A DNA stretch of 64,000 bases from Cellulomonas sp. 73-92 (GTDB lineage Bacteria; Actinomycetota; Actinomycetes; Actinomycetales; Cellulomonadaceae). The stretch spans positions 1 through 64,000 of the forward strand of contig NZ_MKTH01000016.1 of NCBI RefSeq assembly GCF_001898175.1, read 5' to 3'. Position numbers and translations under genes: made by a program. Every line of letters starts with the position of its first letter. Within the stretch, counting starts at the first letter, position 1. The notes below the pieces were generated by a model that worked only from the letters and a program-made list of their open reading frames with translations, made no database searches and was not told where the DNA came from. Shown here one piece after another: positions 18,693-28,767 of this stretch.

Positions 18693-19400
18693 GTGGTCGA
18701 CGCAGCCCCCTCCGCCTGGAACCCGGCGAACGTCCTGACGGTGCTGCGCATCGTGCTGGTGCCGGTGTTCGTCGTGGCGCTGCTGTGGGACCACGGCCAG
18801 GGCGTGGCGCTGCGGCTCGTCGCGCTCGCGCTGTTCCTCGTCGCGGCGGCGACCGACCGGTTCGACGGCTGGCTCGCGCGCCGCAACAACCTCGTCACCG
18901 ACCTCGGCAAGCTCCTCGACCCGATCGCGGACAAGCTGCTCATGGGCGCCGCGCTGGTCTGCCTGTCGATCCTGGACGACCTGCCGTGGTGGGTGACGAT
19001 CGTCATCCTCGTCCGCGAGCTCGGCATCACCGTCATGCGGTTCTTCCTGCTGCGCTACCTGGTGCTGCCCGCCTCGAAGGGCGGCAAGCTCAAGACGGTG
19101 CTGCAGACCGCCGCGATCGGCGTGTTCCTGCTGCCGCTGGGCCACCTGCCGGGGTGGGTCCGGGCCGTGGCGTGGGTGCTCATGGTCGTCGCGGTGCTGC
19201 TCACCGTCGTCACCGGCCTGGACTACGTGCGCACCGCGGTGCGCGTGTGGCGCGAGGCCGCGGCGCTGCGGGCCAAGGCCGGCGACCTCGGGCCGGCGGC
19301 CGGTGCCGGCGATGCGCCGTCCGGTCTCACGGGCGGGGCGGCGCCGGGTCCCGCCGACGAGGCGGCGCCCGGTGACCCCGCCCGGCCGGCGGGCGTCTGA
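18693..19400 (+). CDS. pgsA: CDP-diacylglycerol--glycerol-3-phosphate 3-phosphatidyltransferase
   Basis: 235 residues. Membrane enzyme of phosphatidylglycerol synthesis. The CDP-alcohol phosphotransferase signature is complete: D55, D58, G59, A62, R63, G72, D76, D80 in DRFDGWLARR and GKLLDPIAD. Five or six transmembrane helices follow. The last ~35 residues form a Gly/Ala/Pro-rich tail beyond the usual end of the family. cinA starts 2 nt after the stop, an arrangement shared with many actinobacteria. Confidence 0.95.
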   Translation: MVDAAPSAWNPANVLTVLRIVLVPVFVVALLWDHGQGVALRLVALALFLVAAATDRFDGWLARRNNLVTDLGKLLDPIADKLLMGAALVCLSILDDLPWWVTIVILVRELGITVMRFFLLRYLVLPASKGGKLKTVLQTAAIGVFLLPLGHLPGWVRAVAWVLMVVAVLLTVVTGLDYVRTAVRVWREAAALRAKAGDLGPAAGAGDAPSGLTGGAAPGPADEAAPGDPARPAGV

Positions 19401-19401
19401 G

Positions 19402-19917
19402 GTGACGGTCCCGGCGGCCGACGCCGCGACGAGCGTCGCGGCCCGCCTGCTGGCGGCGCTGGAGCACCGCGGCTGGACGCTCGCCGTGGCGGAGTCCCTC
19501 ACCGGCGGCGCGGTCTGCGCCCGGCTCGTCGACGTACCGGGTGCCTCACGCGTGCTGCGCGGCGGCGTCGTCGCCTACGCGACCGACCTCAAGGCGGCGC
19601 TGCTGGGGGTGGACGACCAGCTGCTCGCGGTGCGTGGCGCGGTCGACCCGGACGTCGCCGCGGCCATGGCGGCCGGAGTGCGGGAACGGCTGGGGGCGGA
19701 CCTCGGGCTGGCGACGACGGGAGTGGCGGGACCCGACCCGCAGGACGGCCGGGCGCCGGGCACGGTGCACGTCGCCGTCGCCACCTCTGCCGGGACCCGC
19801 GTCGCCTCGTGGCGCATCGCCGGCGACCGCGTCGCGGTGCGGGCCGCGACCGTCCAGGGGGTGCTCGAGCTGGCGCTCGCCGCGGTGGGGGAACAGGAAG
19901 CCACCCCGCCACGTTGA
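19402..19917 (+). CDS. pncC: CinA C-terminal domain protein (nicotinamide-nucleotide amidohydrolase type)
   Basis: 171 residues, single CinA_C domain: [17 protein letters not shown] near residue 25, [15 protein letters not shown] and the [12 protein letters not shown] loop. This domain deamidates nicotinamide mononucleotide in pyridine nucleotide recycling; the N-terminal CinA domain is absent, as in PncC. GTG 19402 was chosen because it lies just after the pgsA stop. An upstream in-frame ATG would run through the pgsA 3' end with low-complexity sequence. Confidence 0.9.
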   Translation: MTVPAADAATSVAARLLAALEHRGWTLAVAESLTGGAVCARLVDVPGASRVLRGGVVAYATDLKAALLGVDDQLLAVRGAVDPDVAAAMAAGVRERLGADLGLATTGVAGPDPQDGRAPGTVHVAVATSAGTRVASWRIAGDRVAVRAATVQGVLELALAAVGEQEATPPR

Positions 19918-20086
19918 ACCCGCCGTGATGGTCAACCGGCCGATGGGACGCCGCGACGGGGCACGTGTCACAGGCGCACGGTACGGTGGACATCGTCCGG
20001 TGGAGGCGCGAGCCGCCGTCGCGACGAGTGGACGGACGGGTGTGCCGGGCATGGTCCCGGCTCGTGACACGAAGGGGGGAGCCCAC

Positions 20087-20404
20087 ATGGTGGTCCTACG
20101 ACACCACATCGGTGATGTGCTGCGCGACGCTCGGCAGCGTCAGGGGCGGACCCTCCGCGAGGTGTCGTCCGCGGCCCGCGTGTCGCTCGGGTACCTCTCC
20201 GAGGTCGAGCGCGGGCAGAAGGAAGCGTCGAGCGAGCTCCTCTGGAGCATCTGCGACGCGCTCGACGTGCCGATGTCGCTGGTGCTGCGTGAGGCGGCCG
20301 ACCGGATCGCCGTCGCCGAGGGCCTGCTGATCCCGGACACCGTGCCGGCGGACCTCGCGTTCGACGGCTGGGGTCGTCGCCCGGAGCTCGCTCCCGTCGG
20401 CTGA
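20087..20404 (+). CDS. clgR: XRE-family transcription regulator ClgR
   Basis: 105 residues with a helix-turn-helix at about 10-65: [41 protein letters not shown]. This and the [23 protein letters not shown] tail are characteristic of ClgR, the actinobacterial activator of clp protease genes, itself a ClpP substrate. The position next to pgsA and cinA matches the mycobacterial locus. ATG 20087 has a GAAGGGGGGA ribosome site. The 169-nt gap upstream holds its promoter; I could not pick a unique -10. Confidence 0.92.
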   Translation: MVVLRHHIGDVLRDARQRQGRTLREVSSAARVSLGYLSEVERGQKEASSELLWSICDALDVPMSLVLREAADRIAVAEGLLIPDTVPADLAFDGWGRRPELAPVG

Positions 20405-20407
20405 CGG

Positions 20408-21271
20408 TCAGCCGCGCGGCGCCGGCTGGCAGCGCGGGCACCAGAAGACGGGTCGCTGCATGGGTGGCCGGCGCGCCTGGCCGCGCGCGATCAGGCCGCC
20501 GCAGCGCGGGCACCGCAGGCCTTCCCTGGCGTGCACGCGTCCCGGCGGCGTGCGCAGCCGGATCGCCTCGGACATGAGCCGGCGGGCGGTGCGCAGCAGC
20601 CTCGCCGGGTCCGTCACCTGATCGGCCGGGGTCCACGGCCAGATGCGCTCGGCGAAGAGCGACTCCGCCATGAAGATCGTCCCGATCCCCGCCACGACGT
20701 GCTGGTCCAGGAGCACCTCCGCGACCGGCGTCGCCCCTCGGGCCGCCCAGCGCTGCCGTGCCTCGTCGATCCCGGGCCCCGGCGCCAGCAGCGGCATGCC
20801 GCCGGGAGCGTCGATGCCGAGCGCGCCGGTGCGGCTCGGCGGGATCCCGGTGGCCTGGCCGTCGCCGGGGTCGAACGTGTCGTCGAGCAGGTCCGGCCCC
20901 AGCGTGCCGACGAGCGTGTGCTCGTCGCGCGTCCGGACGACGTCGAGCATCCCCAGCAGCACGCCGACCGCGATGCCGACGTCGCTGGCCAGCACGGCAC
21001 GCACCTCCGGCCGGCCGATGGGCACCTGCCGGGCCCCGGTGCGGCGCACCCGCCACATCCCGTCCATCCGCAGGTGGGTCCGCAGCGTGCGGCCGTCGTC
21101 CAGCCGGGTCAGCAGGTGCTTGCCGTAGGGGCGCGTGCCGAGGACGGTGCGCCCGACGAGGTCGACGCCGCCCGCCGAGGGCCACCGCAGCTCGGCCCGG
21201 GTCAGCTCCCGCCCCGCGAGGACGCCGTCGAGCGAGGCGGCGGTGCGCCGCAGGATGTCGCCCTCAGGCAC
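20408..21271 (-). CDS. nei: Fpg/Nei family DNA glycosylase (endonuclease VIII type)
   Basis: 287 residues. Base-excision repair glycosylase/AP lyase. The mature N-terminus must be Pro-Glu-Gly, so the start is the GTG at 21271 (MPEGDILRR), not the GTG three codons earlier that would bury the catalytic proline. Other marks: RPYGKHLLTRL with the beta-clamp lysine, the H2TH helix-two-turn-helix segment (VLLDQHVVAGIGTIFMAESLF) and a C-terminal zinc finger (CPRCGG...CPRC). It lies just downstream of lhr on the same strand, an association known from mycobacteria. Confidence 0.94.
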   Translation of the reverse strand: MPEGDILRRTAASLDGVLAGRELTRAELRWPSAGGVDLVGRTVLGTRPYGKHLLTRLDDGRTLRTHLRMDGMWRVRRTGARQVPIGRPEVRAVLASDVGIAVGVLLGMLDVVRTRDEHTLVGTLGPDLLDDTFDPGDGQATGIPPSRTGALGIDAPGGMPLLAPGPGIDEARQRWAARGATPVAEVLLDQHVVAGIGTIFMAESLFAERIWPWTPADQVTDPARLLRTARRLMSEAIRLRTPPGRVHAREGLRCPRCGGLIARGQARRPPMQRPVFWCPRCQPAPRG

Positions 21272-21289
21272 CGGCGCCACCCGGGCCGG

Positions 21290-24200
21290 TCACGCCGGCC
21301 CCCTCAGCCGCAGGCCGCTCGGCGTGGGCGTGAAGCCCGCCGCGACGAGGGCGGTCCCCAGCGTGCCGTGCAGCGCGCCGCCCAGCACCGGCACGCCGTC
21401 GACCTTGTCGATCGTCAGCCTGCCGGTCCGCCCCGCCCGCACCGCCTCGCCCAGCGCGTCGGCGGCCGCGTCCAGCGCCGCCCGGTCGGGCGTGAACGTC
21501 AGCGTGGTGCGCCCGCCGCGCTCCACGTACAGCGCGGGCGCGCCGTCGACGAGCACGACGAGCGCACCCGCCTTCCTCCCCGGCCGGTGCCGGGGCTGCT
21601 CGCCCGGCGGCACCCAGGGATCCGGCCACGCGAGCGCGGCGCCGTAGGGGTTGGCCGGGTCGGACGCCGCGAGCACGACGACGAGCGGCCTGGCCCCCGG
21701 CGCGACGTCCGTGCCGCTCGGCGCCTCGAGGCGCCGCCGCGCCGTGCCGTCCTCGACCGTCCCGTCCGCGGCCGCGTCGGCCGCCCGTGCCACGGCTCGC
21801 GCGACGACCTGGGCGTCCGACCGCAACCGGTCGACGGCCCCCGGGAGCGCGAACTGCGACCCGCCGAGGTGCTCGACGAAGTAGCCACGGCGCAGCTGCC
21901 CGCCCTGCTCCAGGGCTGACAGCACCCGGTAGACGTCCCCGAACCGGCCGCCGAGCCCTTCGGACGGCGCGACCGCCCGTGTGACGATCCCGTGCCGGTC
22001 CAGCAGCTGCGCCGCCGTCGCGTGCGCCAGGAGGGTCGGGTCCTGCTCGCGCGTCGGCAGCAGCGACCACCGGCCGGCCCCGCGACCCGTGGCGGCGTCG
22101 GCGGCCGAGCCGGGTCGCGCGGCCGCTGTCGAGGGCAGCGCGCCCACGCCGCGCAGCCCGAGCCGGGGCCGCAGGGACCGGCCGCGTGGCGTCGTCGGGC
22201 GCGTGCGATGGGCGGTGGTGCCCGTGCCGAGCCAGGCCCGCAACGGTGCCAGGCCGTCGTTCGTCACCCGGCCGGCCCACACCAGCGCCCACAGCTCGTC
22301 CAGCACGCGGCCCTGCGTCACCGGGGCGTCGTCGTCCACCGCGCCCTGCACGCGGGCCGTGAGCGCCGGCAGGAACCACGCCCCGCCACCGGCCAGCGCC
22401 TCGAGCACGGCCTGACGCAGCGGACCGCCGGGTTCGTCGTCCGCGGGCGGAGGCAGCGTCAGGTCGGCGACGGACGCCGGGTGGAGGCTGACCAACCCGT
22501 CGTGCCCGGCCAGGGCGGCGTGCCCCGCCCAGACCACCTCGCCGGCGCCGGTCAGCTCGTCGAGCATCGCGGGGGAGTAGTCGGCGACGCGCGACGGCAG
22601 CACCCACGTCTCCAGCGCCGAGGCGGGCAGCGCGGCTCCTGCCAGCTGCTCGACGACGCGCGCCACACCGTCGAGGCCGCGCAGCCCGGCTGACGTCCCG
22701 CTGCGGGCCGGGCGCACCCCCTGCCACGCGGGCAGGAACACCCCCAGCGCCTGCGGCGGCACCGGCTCGACCTCCGCCCGCAGCGCGGCGAGGGAGCGGC
22801 GCCGCAGCATCCGCAGCACGTCCGCGTCGCAGTACTCGTCGCCGGTGCCGCCGAGCACGTCCGGTCGCAGCCGCCCCTGGACCAGCACCCCGCGGCCGAC
22901 GAGCCGCGCCAGCACCTCCGTCACGAGGGCGATGCCGAGCCCGAACCGCGCGGCGACGGCCGCGGCGGGGAAAGGCCCGTGCGTGCGCGCATGCCGGCGC
23001 AGCAGGTCGCCCAAGGGATCGGGGACCACCTCGGTGAACGCCTCCGGCACCCCGACCGGCAGGGCCACCCCTAACGCGTCGCGCAGCCGGCCGGCGTCCT
23101 CGACGGCGGCCCACTGCTCCGCGTGGGCGGCACCGAGCCCGCCGATGCGGACCCGGATCGCCCGGCGCGCACGTTCGAGCTCCGCCAGCCACGCCGCGGC
23201 CTCGTCCCGGCGCTCCTCGGTCACCCGCCGCGCCAGCTCCGCCTCGGGCAGGGGTCCCTGCCGGCGCAGCACGTCGGCGAGCTCCTCCAGCGAGCGCGCC
23301 TGCCGGTCCGGCGCCAGCGCTCCCAGCTCCGCCTCGGTCCGTTCGACCGCGTTCGGGTCCAGCAGGTCGGCCAGCTGCGACTGCCCGCCCTGGCCGAGCA
23401 GCTCCGCGAGCAGCGTCGGGTCGAGGCTGAGGGCGGCGGCGCGACGCTCGGCGAGGGGCGCGTCGCCGTCGTAGAGGAACTGCGCCGTGTAGCCGAACAG
23501 CAGCGAGGCGGCGAACGGCGACGGGTGCGCCGTGGTGACGTCGACGATGCGCACGCGGCCCGCGGCGACGTCGCGCATCAGCCCGGCGAGGGCGGCGGTG
23601 TCGAAGTCGTCCTGCAGGCACTCGCGGGCCGCCTCCAGCAGGATGGGGAAGTCGGGGTACTGCGACGCGACCTGCAGCAGCTGGGCGGCGCGCTGCCGCT
23701 GCTGCCACAGGGGCTGCCGGCGGTCCGGGCGGCGGCGCGGCAGCAGCAGCGCGCGCCCCGCGGCCTCCCGGAACCGCGCGGCGAACATCGCGGAGCTGCC
23801 GAGCTCGGTGCGCACCTCGTCGAGCACCGTGTCGGCGTCCACCAGCAGGTCGGCGATGTCGACCAGCGGGTCGCCGGCGGGCCCGTCCGCCGGGTCGTCG
23901 AGCGCGGACTCCAGCACGTCCGGCAGCCGCAGCACGATCCCGTCGTCGGCGTGCATCACCGCCGCGTCGACCCCGTACCGCTGCCGCAGCCGCGCGCCGA
24001 GCACCACCGCCCACGGAGCGTGGACCCGCGCGCCGTACGGCGAGTGCAGCACCACGCGCCAGTCGCCCAGCTCGTCCCGGAACCGTTCGAGGACCAGCAC
24101 CGTGTCGGTGGGCACCTCGCCCGTCGCCTCGCGCTGCTCGCGCAGGTAGGCGAGGAGGTTGTCCGTGGCCCACTCGTCGAGGCCGGTGGCGGTGACCCGC

Positions 24201-26212
24201 TCGCGCGCCGCCGGCTCGGGGAGCGTCATGAGCTCGCGCACCCATGCGCCCATCGCCCTGCCCAGCTCGGCGGGCCGGCCGACCGCGTCGCCCTTCCAGA
24301 ACGGCAGCCGCCCCGGCAGCCCCGGCGCGGGCGTGACGACCACCCGGTCCGGCGTGATCTCGCGGATCCGCCACGTCGACGAACCCAGCGTGAACGTGTC
24401 GCCGACCCGCGACTCGTAGACCATCTCCTCGTCGAGCTCGCCGACCCGCTTGCCGCCGCGGACCCGCCCGCCGCTCCGTTCCGGGTCGACCGGCACGCCG
24501 GCGTCGACGGACCCGTCGGCGAGGAAGACCCCGTACAGCCCCCGGTCCGGGATGGTGCCGCCGGAGGTCACCGCCAGCCGCAGCGCGCCCGGCCGGGCGG
24601 TCAGGGTGTCCTGGACCCGGTCCCACACCAGACGCGGGCGCAGCTCGCCGAACTCCTCGCTGGGATAGCGGCCCGCCAGCATGTCGAGGACGGCGTGGAA
24701 GGTGGCGGCGCCGAGCCCCGCGAACGGCGCCGCGCGCCGCACGGTCGCAGCCAGGTCGGGCACCGACCAGTCGTCGACGGCGACCATCGCCACGACCTGC
24801 TGCGCCAGCACGTCGAGCGGGTTCGCCGGGACGACGAGGGCCTCGAGCGCCCCCTCGCGCATCCGCTGCGCGGTGACCGCGGCCGGCACGAGCTCGCCGC
24901 GGAAGGTCGGGAAGACGATGCCGTGGCTCACCGCCCCGACCTGGTGGCCGGCACGGCCGATGCGCTGCAGCCCGCTGGCCACCGAGGGCGGCGCGCCGAC
25001 CTGGACGACGAGGTCGACGGCGCCCATGTCGATGCCCAGCTCGAGCGACGACGTCGCGACGACGGCGGGCAGCAGCCCGGCCTTGAGCTCGGACTCGGTG
25101 CGGGTCCGCTCCGCCCGGCTCATCGACCCGTGGTGCGCGCGAGCGAGGATCGTGGCGGCGTGGCGGGTGTCGACACCGGCCGACGTGCCCGACTCCCCGG
25201 GGGCCTGCGCCGGTTGTGCGGCGCCGACGTCCGGCACGTCCAGCCCGTTGCGCGCCGCCCACACCTCGTTGATGCGGCTCGTCAGCCGCTCGGCGCCGCG
25301 CCGGGCGTTGGTGAAGACGAGCGTCGAGCGGTGCGCCGCGACCAGGTCGACCACGCGCTCCTCGACGTGCGGCCACACCGAGGGCTTGGCCGTGGTGACG
25401 TAGCCGCTGTCGTCGGGCTCGCCGACCGGCCCGACGGTCCCCGGCTCCGTGAGGTCGGGCACGGGCACCACGACGTCCACCTGGATCCGCTTGTCCGCCG
25501 GTGGCTGCACGACGACGACGCGCCGCCCGCCGTCGTCGAGCGGCCGGCTGCCGGACAGGAACGCCGCGACGGCGTCCACCGGGCGGACCGTCGCGGACAG
25601 CCCGATGCGCTGCGCCGGCCCGGGCCCGCCGGACCGCTCGAGCATCGCGTCCAGGCGCTCGAGCGACAGCGCCAGGTGGGCGCCCCGCTTGGTGCCGGCG
25701 ACGGCATGGATCTCGTCGACGATCACCGTCCGCACGCCCACGAGCCCGGCGCGCGCGGACGAGGTCAGCACCAGGTACAGCGACTCCGGGGTGGTGATGA
25801 GGATGTCCGGCGGCGTCCGCCCGAACGCCCGGCGCTCCTCCGGCGGCGTGTCCCCGGTGCGCATGCCCACCTCGACCGGCGGGAGAGCGCGGCCGAGCCG
25901 CTGCGCCGCCTGCCGGATGCCGACCAGCGGGGAGCGCAGGTTGCGTTCCACGTCGACCGCCAGCGCCTTGAGCGGCGAGACGTAGAGGACCCGGCACCGC
26001 TCGAGCGGGTCCGCCGGTGCCGGCTCCGTCAGCAACCGGTCGAGCGCCCAGAGGAAGGCCGCGAGGGTCTTGCCGGAGCCGGTGGGCGCGACGACGAGCG
26101 CGTGGTCACCGCCGGCGATCGCGTCCCACGCCCCGCGCTGCGCCGCGGTGGGCTCGTCGAACGCACCCGCGAACCAGGCGCGGGTGGGCTCGGAGAACCG
26201 GTCGAGGGCCAC
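21290..26212 (-). CDS. lhr: Large ATP-dependent helicase Lhr
   Basis: 1640 residues from GTG 26212. Superfamily 2 DNA/RNA-DNA helicase of DNA repair. Walker A APTGSGKT near residue 47, a DEIH box (TVIVDEIHAVAGTKRGAHL), motif III SATVRP, motif VI QRIGRAGHQ, and the long C-terminal Lhr winged-helix and glycosylase-like extension. Its size equals actinobacterial Lhr. nei begins about 18 nt downstream, so repair helicase and glycosylase are probably cotranscribed. The start is inferred from the conserved LDRFSEPTRAWF opening. Confidence 0.95.
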   Translation of the reverse strand: MALDRFSEPTRAWFAGAFDEPTAAQRGAWDAIAGGDHALVVAPTGSGKTLAAFLWALDRLLTEPAPADPLERCRVLYVSPLKALAVDVERNLRSPLVGIRQAAQRLGRALPPVEVGMRTGDTPPEERRAFGRTPPDILITTPESLYLVLTSSARAGLVGVRTVIVDEIHAVAGTKRGAHLALSLERLDAMLERSGGPGPAQRIGLSATVRPVDAVAAFLSGSRPLDDGGRRVVVVQPPADKRIQVDVVVPVPDLTEPGTVGPVGEPDDSGYVTTAKPSVWPHVEERVVDLVAAHRSTLVFTNARRGAERLTSRINEVWAARNGLDVPDVGAAQPAQAPGESGTSAGVDTRHAATILARAHHGSMSRAERTRTESELKAGLLPAVVATSSLELGIDMGAVDLVVQVGAPPSVASGLQRIGRAGHQVGAVSHGIVFPTFRGELVPAAVTAQRMREGALEALVVPANPLDVLAQQVVAMVAVDDWSVPDLAATVRRAAPFAGLGAATFHAVLDMLAGRYPSEEFGELRPRLVWDRVQDTLTARPGALRLAVTSGGTIPDRGLYGVFLADGSVDAGVPVDPERSGGRVRGGKRVGELDEEMVYESRVGDTFTLGSSTWRIREITPDRVVVTPAPGLPGRLPFWKGDAVGRPAELGRAMGAWVRELMTLPEPAARERVTATGLDEWATDNLLAYLREQREATGEVPTDTVLVLERFRDELGDWRVVLHSPYGARVHAPWAVVLGARLRQRYGVDAAVMHADDGIVLRLPDVLESALDDPADGPAGDPLVDIADLLVDADTVLDEVRTELGSSAMFAARFREAAGRALLLPRRRPDRRQPLWQQRQRAAQLLQVASQYPDFPILLEAARECLQDDFDTAALAGLMRDVAAGRVRIVDVTTAHPSPFAASLLFGYTAQFLYDGDAPLAERRAAALSLDPTLLAELLGQGGQSQLADLLDPNAVERTEAELGALAPDRQARSLEELADVLRRQGPLPEAELARRVTEERRDEAAAWLAELERARRAIRVRIGGLGAAHAEQWAAVEDAGRLRDALGVALPVGVPEAFTEVVPDPLGDLLRRHARTHGPFPAAAVAARFGLGIALVTEVLARLVGRGVLVQGRLRPDVLGGTGDEYCDADVLRMLRRRSLAALRAEVEPVPPQALGVFLPAWQGVRPARSGTSAGLRGLDGVARVVEQLAGAALPASALETWVLPSRVADYSPAMLDELTGAGEVVWAGHAALAGHDGLVSLHPASVADLTLPPPADDEPGGPLRQAVLEALAGGGAWFLPALTARVQGAVDDDAPVTQGRVLDELWALVWAGRVTNDGLAPLRAWLGTGTTAHRTRPTTPRGRSLRPRLGLRGVGALPSTAAARPGSAADAATGRGAGRWSLLPTREQDPTLLAHATAAQLLDRHGIVTRAVAPSEGLGGRFGDVYRVLSALEQGGQLRRGYFVEHLGGSQFALPGAVDRLRSDAQVVARAVARAADAAADGTVEDGTARRRLEAPSGTDVAPGARPLVVVLAASDPANPYGAALAWPDPWVPPGEQPRHRPGRKAGALVVLVDGAPALYVERGGRTTLTFTPDRAALDAAADALGEAVRAGRTGRLTIDKVDGVPVLGGALHGTLGTALVAAGFTPTPSGLRLRGPA

Positions 26213-26293
26213 CCGCCCATCATCGCCGCCACCGCCGACACGTGGCGCGCCCCATGGCCGCCGCCTCGGGTCGGTGCTGTCGCCGCGGGGTGG

Positions 26294-26299
26294 CAGGCT
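26294..26299 (+). promoter_or_regulatory. Weak -10 hexamer for leaderless DUF3046 gene
   Basis: CAGGCT, 6 nt before GTG 26306; one base off the TANNNT consensus. Confidence 0.4.
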
Positions 26300-26305
26300 G
26301 GTGCC

Positions 26306-26548
26306 GTGCGGTACAGCGAGTTCTGGGGACTGGTCGACGAGGTGCTCGGCCGTGCCCACGGCCGGGTCCTGGCCACGTCGCTGCGCCTCGGCTCGCTCGA
26401 GGACCGCACCGCCGAGGCGGCCCTCGCGGACAACGTCGACCCGCGCGACGTGTGGCACGCCCTCTGCGACGAGCTCGAGATCCCCGACTCCCGACGTTGG
26501 GGCGCCAACCCGCGCCGCACGGCCCCGCCGCGGCGCGCACGGGCGTGA
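26306..26548 (+). CDS. DUF3046 family protein
   Basis: 80 residues beginning MRYSEFWGLVDEVLG, with LRLGSLEDRTAEAALADNVDPRDVWHALCDELEIP. This matches DUF3046, a small protein found near recA in actinobacteria (the Rv2738c position in Mycobacterium). Function unknown. The next gene overlaps its stop by 4 nt. Confidence 0.92.
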   Translation: MRYSEFWGLVDEVLGRAHGRVLATSLRLGSLEDRTAEAALADNVDPRDVWHALCDELEIPDSRRWGANPRRTAPPRRARA

Positions 26549-28767
26549 GCGCCGGCCCGCCGCCCGTGGCACGGCGGCGATGGCCCACCCGGGCCGACCT
26601 CGCGGAGGCCGGCTGGTCCCTCGTCGCGACGACGCTCGGGCTGTCCGTGGCGATCGGCGTCGTCGGCGGTGTCACCGTGCGCACCTGGTGGCCGGTGCTC
26701 CTGGCCGGTGCGATCGTCGCGGCCGGCGCGCTCCTGCTCGCCCCCGGGCTGCGGCTCGTCGCGCGGCTCGGCGGTGCCGGCGGCGCGCTCGTGGCCGGCC
26801 TGGCGGGCCAGCTGCTCGTCGCCTGGGCGGCGCTGCGGTTCCTGCCCGGCGTCGAGCTGAGCACCCCCTGGGCGGTCGTCTGGGTGCTCGTCGTCGCCGG
26901 GGTCGTCATGGCCGTCGGGCGGTGGGTCTGGGCGGCGCCGGGCAACGGCTACGTCGTCGAGGCCACGCTGCGCCGCGCGCGGCGCCGGGCGCTGGCGGAG
27001 GGCCGGGACGCGGGCGCGCCCGGCCGGCCCCCGGGCGTGCTCGTCGTGCAGCTCGACGGGGTGTCGGCGCCCGTCCTCGACCTGGCGCGGGCCGCCGGGC
27101 TCGTCCCGACGATGGACCGCTGGCTGACGAGCGGGTCCCACACGGTCGAGCCCTGGTGGGCGCGGGTGCCCGCGACGACGCCGGCGAGCCAGGCCGGGCT
27201 CCTGCACGGCGACTCCTCGCGCGTGCCGGCGTTCCGATGGTGGGACCGTGACCTCGCGCGGATCGTCGTCGCCAACCGGCCGGCCGATGCGGCGCTCATC
27301 GAGGAGCGCACGACGACCGGTGACGGGCTCCTGTCCGGCGGCGGCGTCGCGGTGGGCACGATGCTCTCGGGCGACGCGAGCACCGCCTACCTCGTCATGA
27401 GCCGGGGTCCGCGCCGGGGGGTCGGGCCGGGCGCCGGGTACCTGAGGTTCTTCGCGGACCCCTTCGTGCTGGTCAGGGCGCTGACCGTCACGATCGGCGA
27501 GATGGTCAAGGAGCTGTACCAGGCGCGGCGGCAGCGTGAGCACGGCGTGACGCCGCGCATCCGCCGCGGCGGCTGGTACGTCCCGCTGCGCGCGCTGACC
27601 AACGTCCTCCTGCGCGACCTGTCGACGTCGATCGTCGCGGCGTCGCTCGAGCAGGGGGCGCCGGTGGTCTTCGTCGCGCTCGTCGACTACGACGAGATCG
27701 CGCACCACGCCGGGCCGACCCGGCCGGAGTCGCTGCGCGCGCTCGAGGGGCTCGACGGTGTGCTCGGCACGCTGGAGCGCGTGCTGCCGTGGGCACCGCG
27801 CGAGTACGAGGTCGTCGTCCTCTCCGACCACGGCCAGACCCTGGGCGCACCGTTCTCGCAGGTGGCGGGTGCGAGCCTGCTCGACGTCGTCCGCGACCTC
27901 ATGGCGGCGCCAGACGCCGCAGGCCTCGCGAGCGGTGGCGGGGAGGACTTCGGACAGCTGGACGCGCTGCTCACAAGCCTCTTCGGCCGGTCGTCGGCGA
28001 GGCTCCGGCGGGCGGGCACCGGCCGGGCGGAGCGAGGCCGTGACGACCGGGCGCACGACGAACGGGCGGCCGAGTCCGACGGCCCGCCGGAGGTCGTCGT
28101 CGCCGCCTCGGGGAACCTGGCGCTGGTCTGGTTCCCGCGGCTGGCGCGCCGGCCGGTGCTCGAGGACCTCCAGGCGCTGTACCCGGGGCTCGTCGCGGGG
28201 CTCGCCGCGACGCCGGGCGTCGGCCTCGTCGTCCTCGACACCGCCGACCGCGGTCTCGTCGTCGTCGGCCCGCGCGGCGTGCGGACGCTGGAGCGCGACG
28301 AGCCCGTGGAGGGCGACGACCCCCTCGCCGGCCACGGGCCGCGGGCGGCGGCGGACCTCGCCCGCGCCGCGCGCCTGCCCGACGCGGGGGACCTGCTGGT
28401 GGTCTCCGCGGTGACACCGGAGGGGCAGGTGCACGCCTTCGAGGGGCAGGTCGGCTCGCACGGCGGCCTGGGCGGCGACCAGAGCTGGGCGTTCCTGCTG
28501 CACCCGTCCGCCTGGCAGGTGCCCGACGACGCGCGCGAACCCGTCGCCGGCCGGCCCCTGCTGGTGGGCGCCGAGGCGGTGCACGAGTGCCTGCTGGCCT
28601 GGCTGCGTGCCGCGGAGCTCCGGGCCGAGGGCGCGGCGGGCGCCGCGCAGACGCACGGCGAGCAGGCGCCGGGGCAACCGACGCGGCACGACCGGGCGCA
28701 GGACGAGGGCACGCCGGACCGCTCCCGGCGGCCTGGCGACAGCCGTGACAGGGCGCCGTCACCATGA
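26545..28767 (+). CDS. Membrane-anchored type I phosphodiesterase / alkaline phosphatase superfamily protein
   Basis: 740 residues, GTG start in a GTGA overlap with DUF3046. About four transmembrane helices (residues 20-130) precede an alkaline-phosphatase-fold domain: metal-binding [11 protein letters not shown], nucleophile threonine in [27 protein letters not shown] and [11 protein letters not shown]. All the expected metal ligands appear kept. A low-complexity Arg/Asp insert interrupts the domain near 490-515, and the last ~60 residues are a charged tail. Topology suggests an enzyme on membrane phosphodiesters; substrate unknown. Confidence 0.88.
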   Translation: MSAGPPPVARRRWPTRADLAEAGWSLVATTLGLSVAIGVVGGVTVRTWWPVLLAGAIVAAGALLLAPGLRLVARLGGAGGALVAGLAGQLLVAWAALRFLPGVELSTPWAVVWVLVVAGVVMAVGRWVWAAPGNGYVVEATLRRARRRALAEGRDAGAPGRPPGVLVVQLDGVSAPVLDLARAAGLVPTMDRWLTSGSHTVEPWWARVPATTPASQAGLLHGDSSRVPAFRWWDRDLARIVVANRPADAALIEERTTTGDGLLSGGGVAVGTMLSGDASTAYLVMSRGPRRGVGPGAGYLRFFADPFVLVRALTVTIGEMVKELYQARRQREHGVTPRIRRGGWYVPLRALTNVLLRDLSTSIVAASLEQGAPVVFVALVDYDEIAHHAGPTRPESLRALEGLDGVLGTLERVLPWAPREYEVVVLSDHGQTLGAPFSQVAGASLLDVVRDLMAAPDAAGLASGGGEDFGQLDALLTSLFGRSSARLRRAGTGRAERGRDDRAHDERAAESDGPPEVVVAASGNLALVWFPRLARRPVLEDLQALYPGLVAGLAATPGVGLVVLDTADRGLVVVGPRGVRTLERDEPVEGDDPLAGHGPRAAADLARAARLPDAGDLLVVSAVTPEGQVHAFEGQVGSHGGLGGDQSWAFLLHPSAWQVPDDAREPVAGRPLLVGAEAVHECLLAWLRAAELRAEGAAGAAQTHGEQAPGQPTRHDRAQDEGTPDRSRRPGDSRDRAPSP

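Noticed and set aside
20870..20890. CGAACGTGTCG as an SOS box in nei
   Set aside because: The right half-site does not match and it lies within the gene.
21272..21280. Upstream start for the Nei glycosylase
   Set aside because: It would hide the catalytic N-terminal proline that follows the initiator Met at 21271.
23123..26548. 1141-codon open frame on the plus strand opposite lhr
   Set aside because: Antisense to conserved helicase motifs, with no recognisable domain; only its last part, in the same frame, is the real DUF3046 gene.
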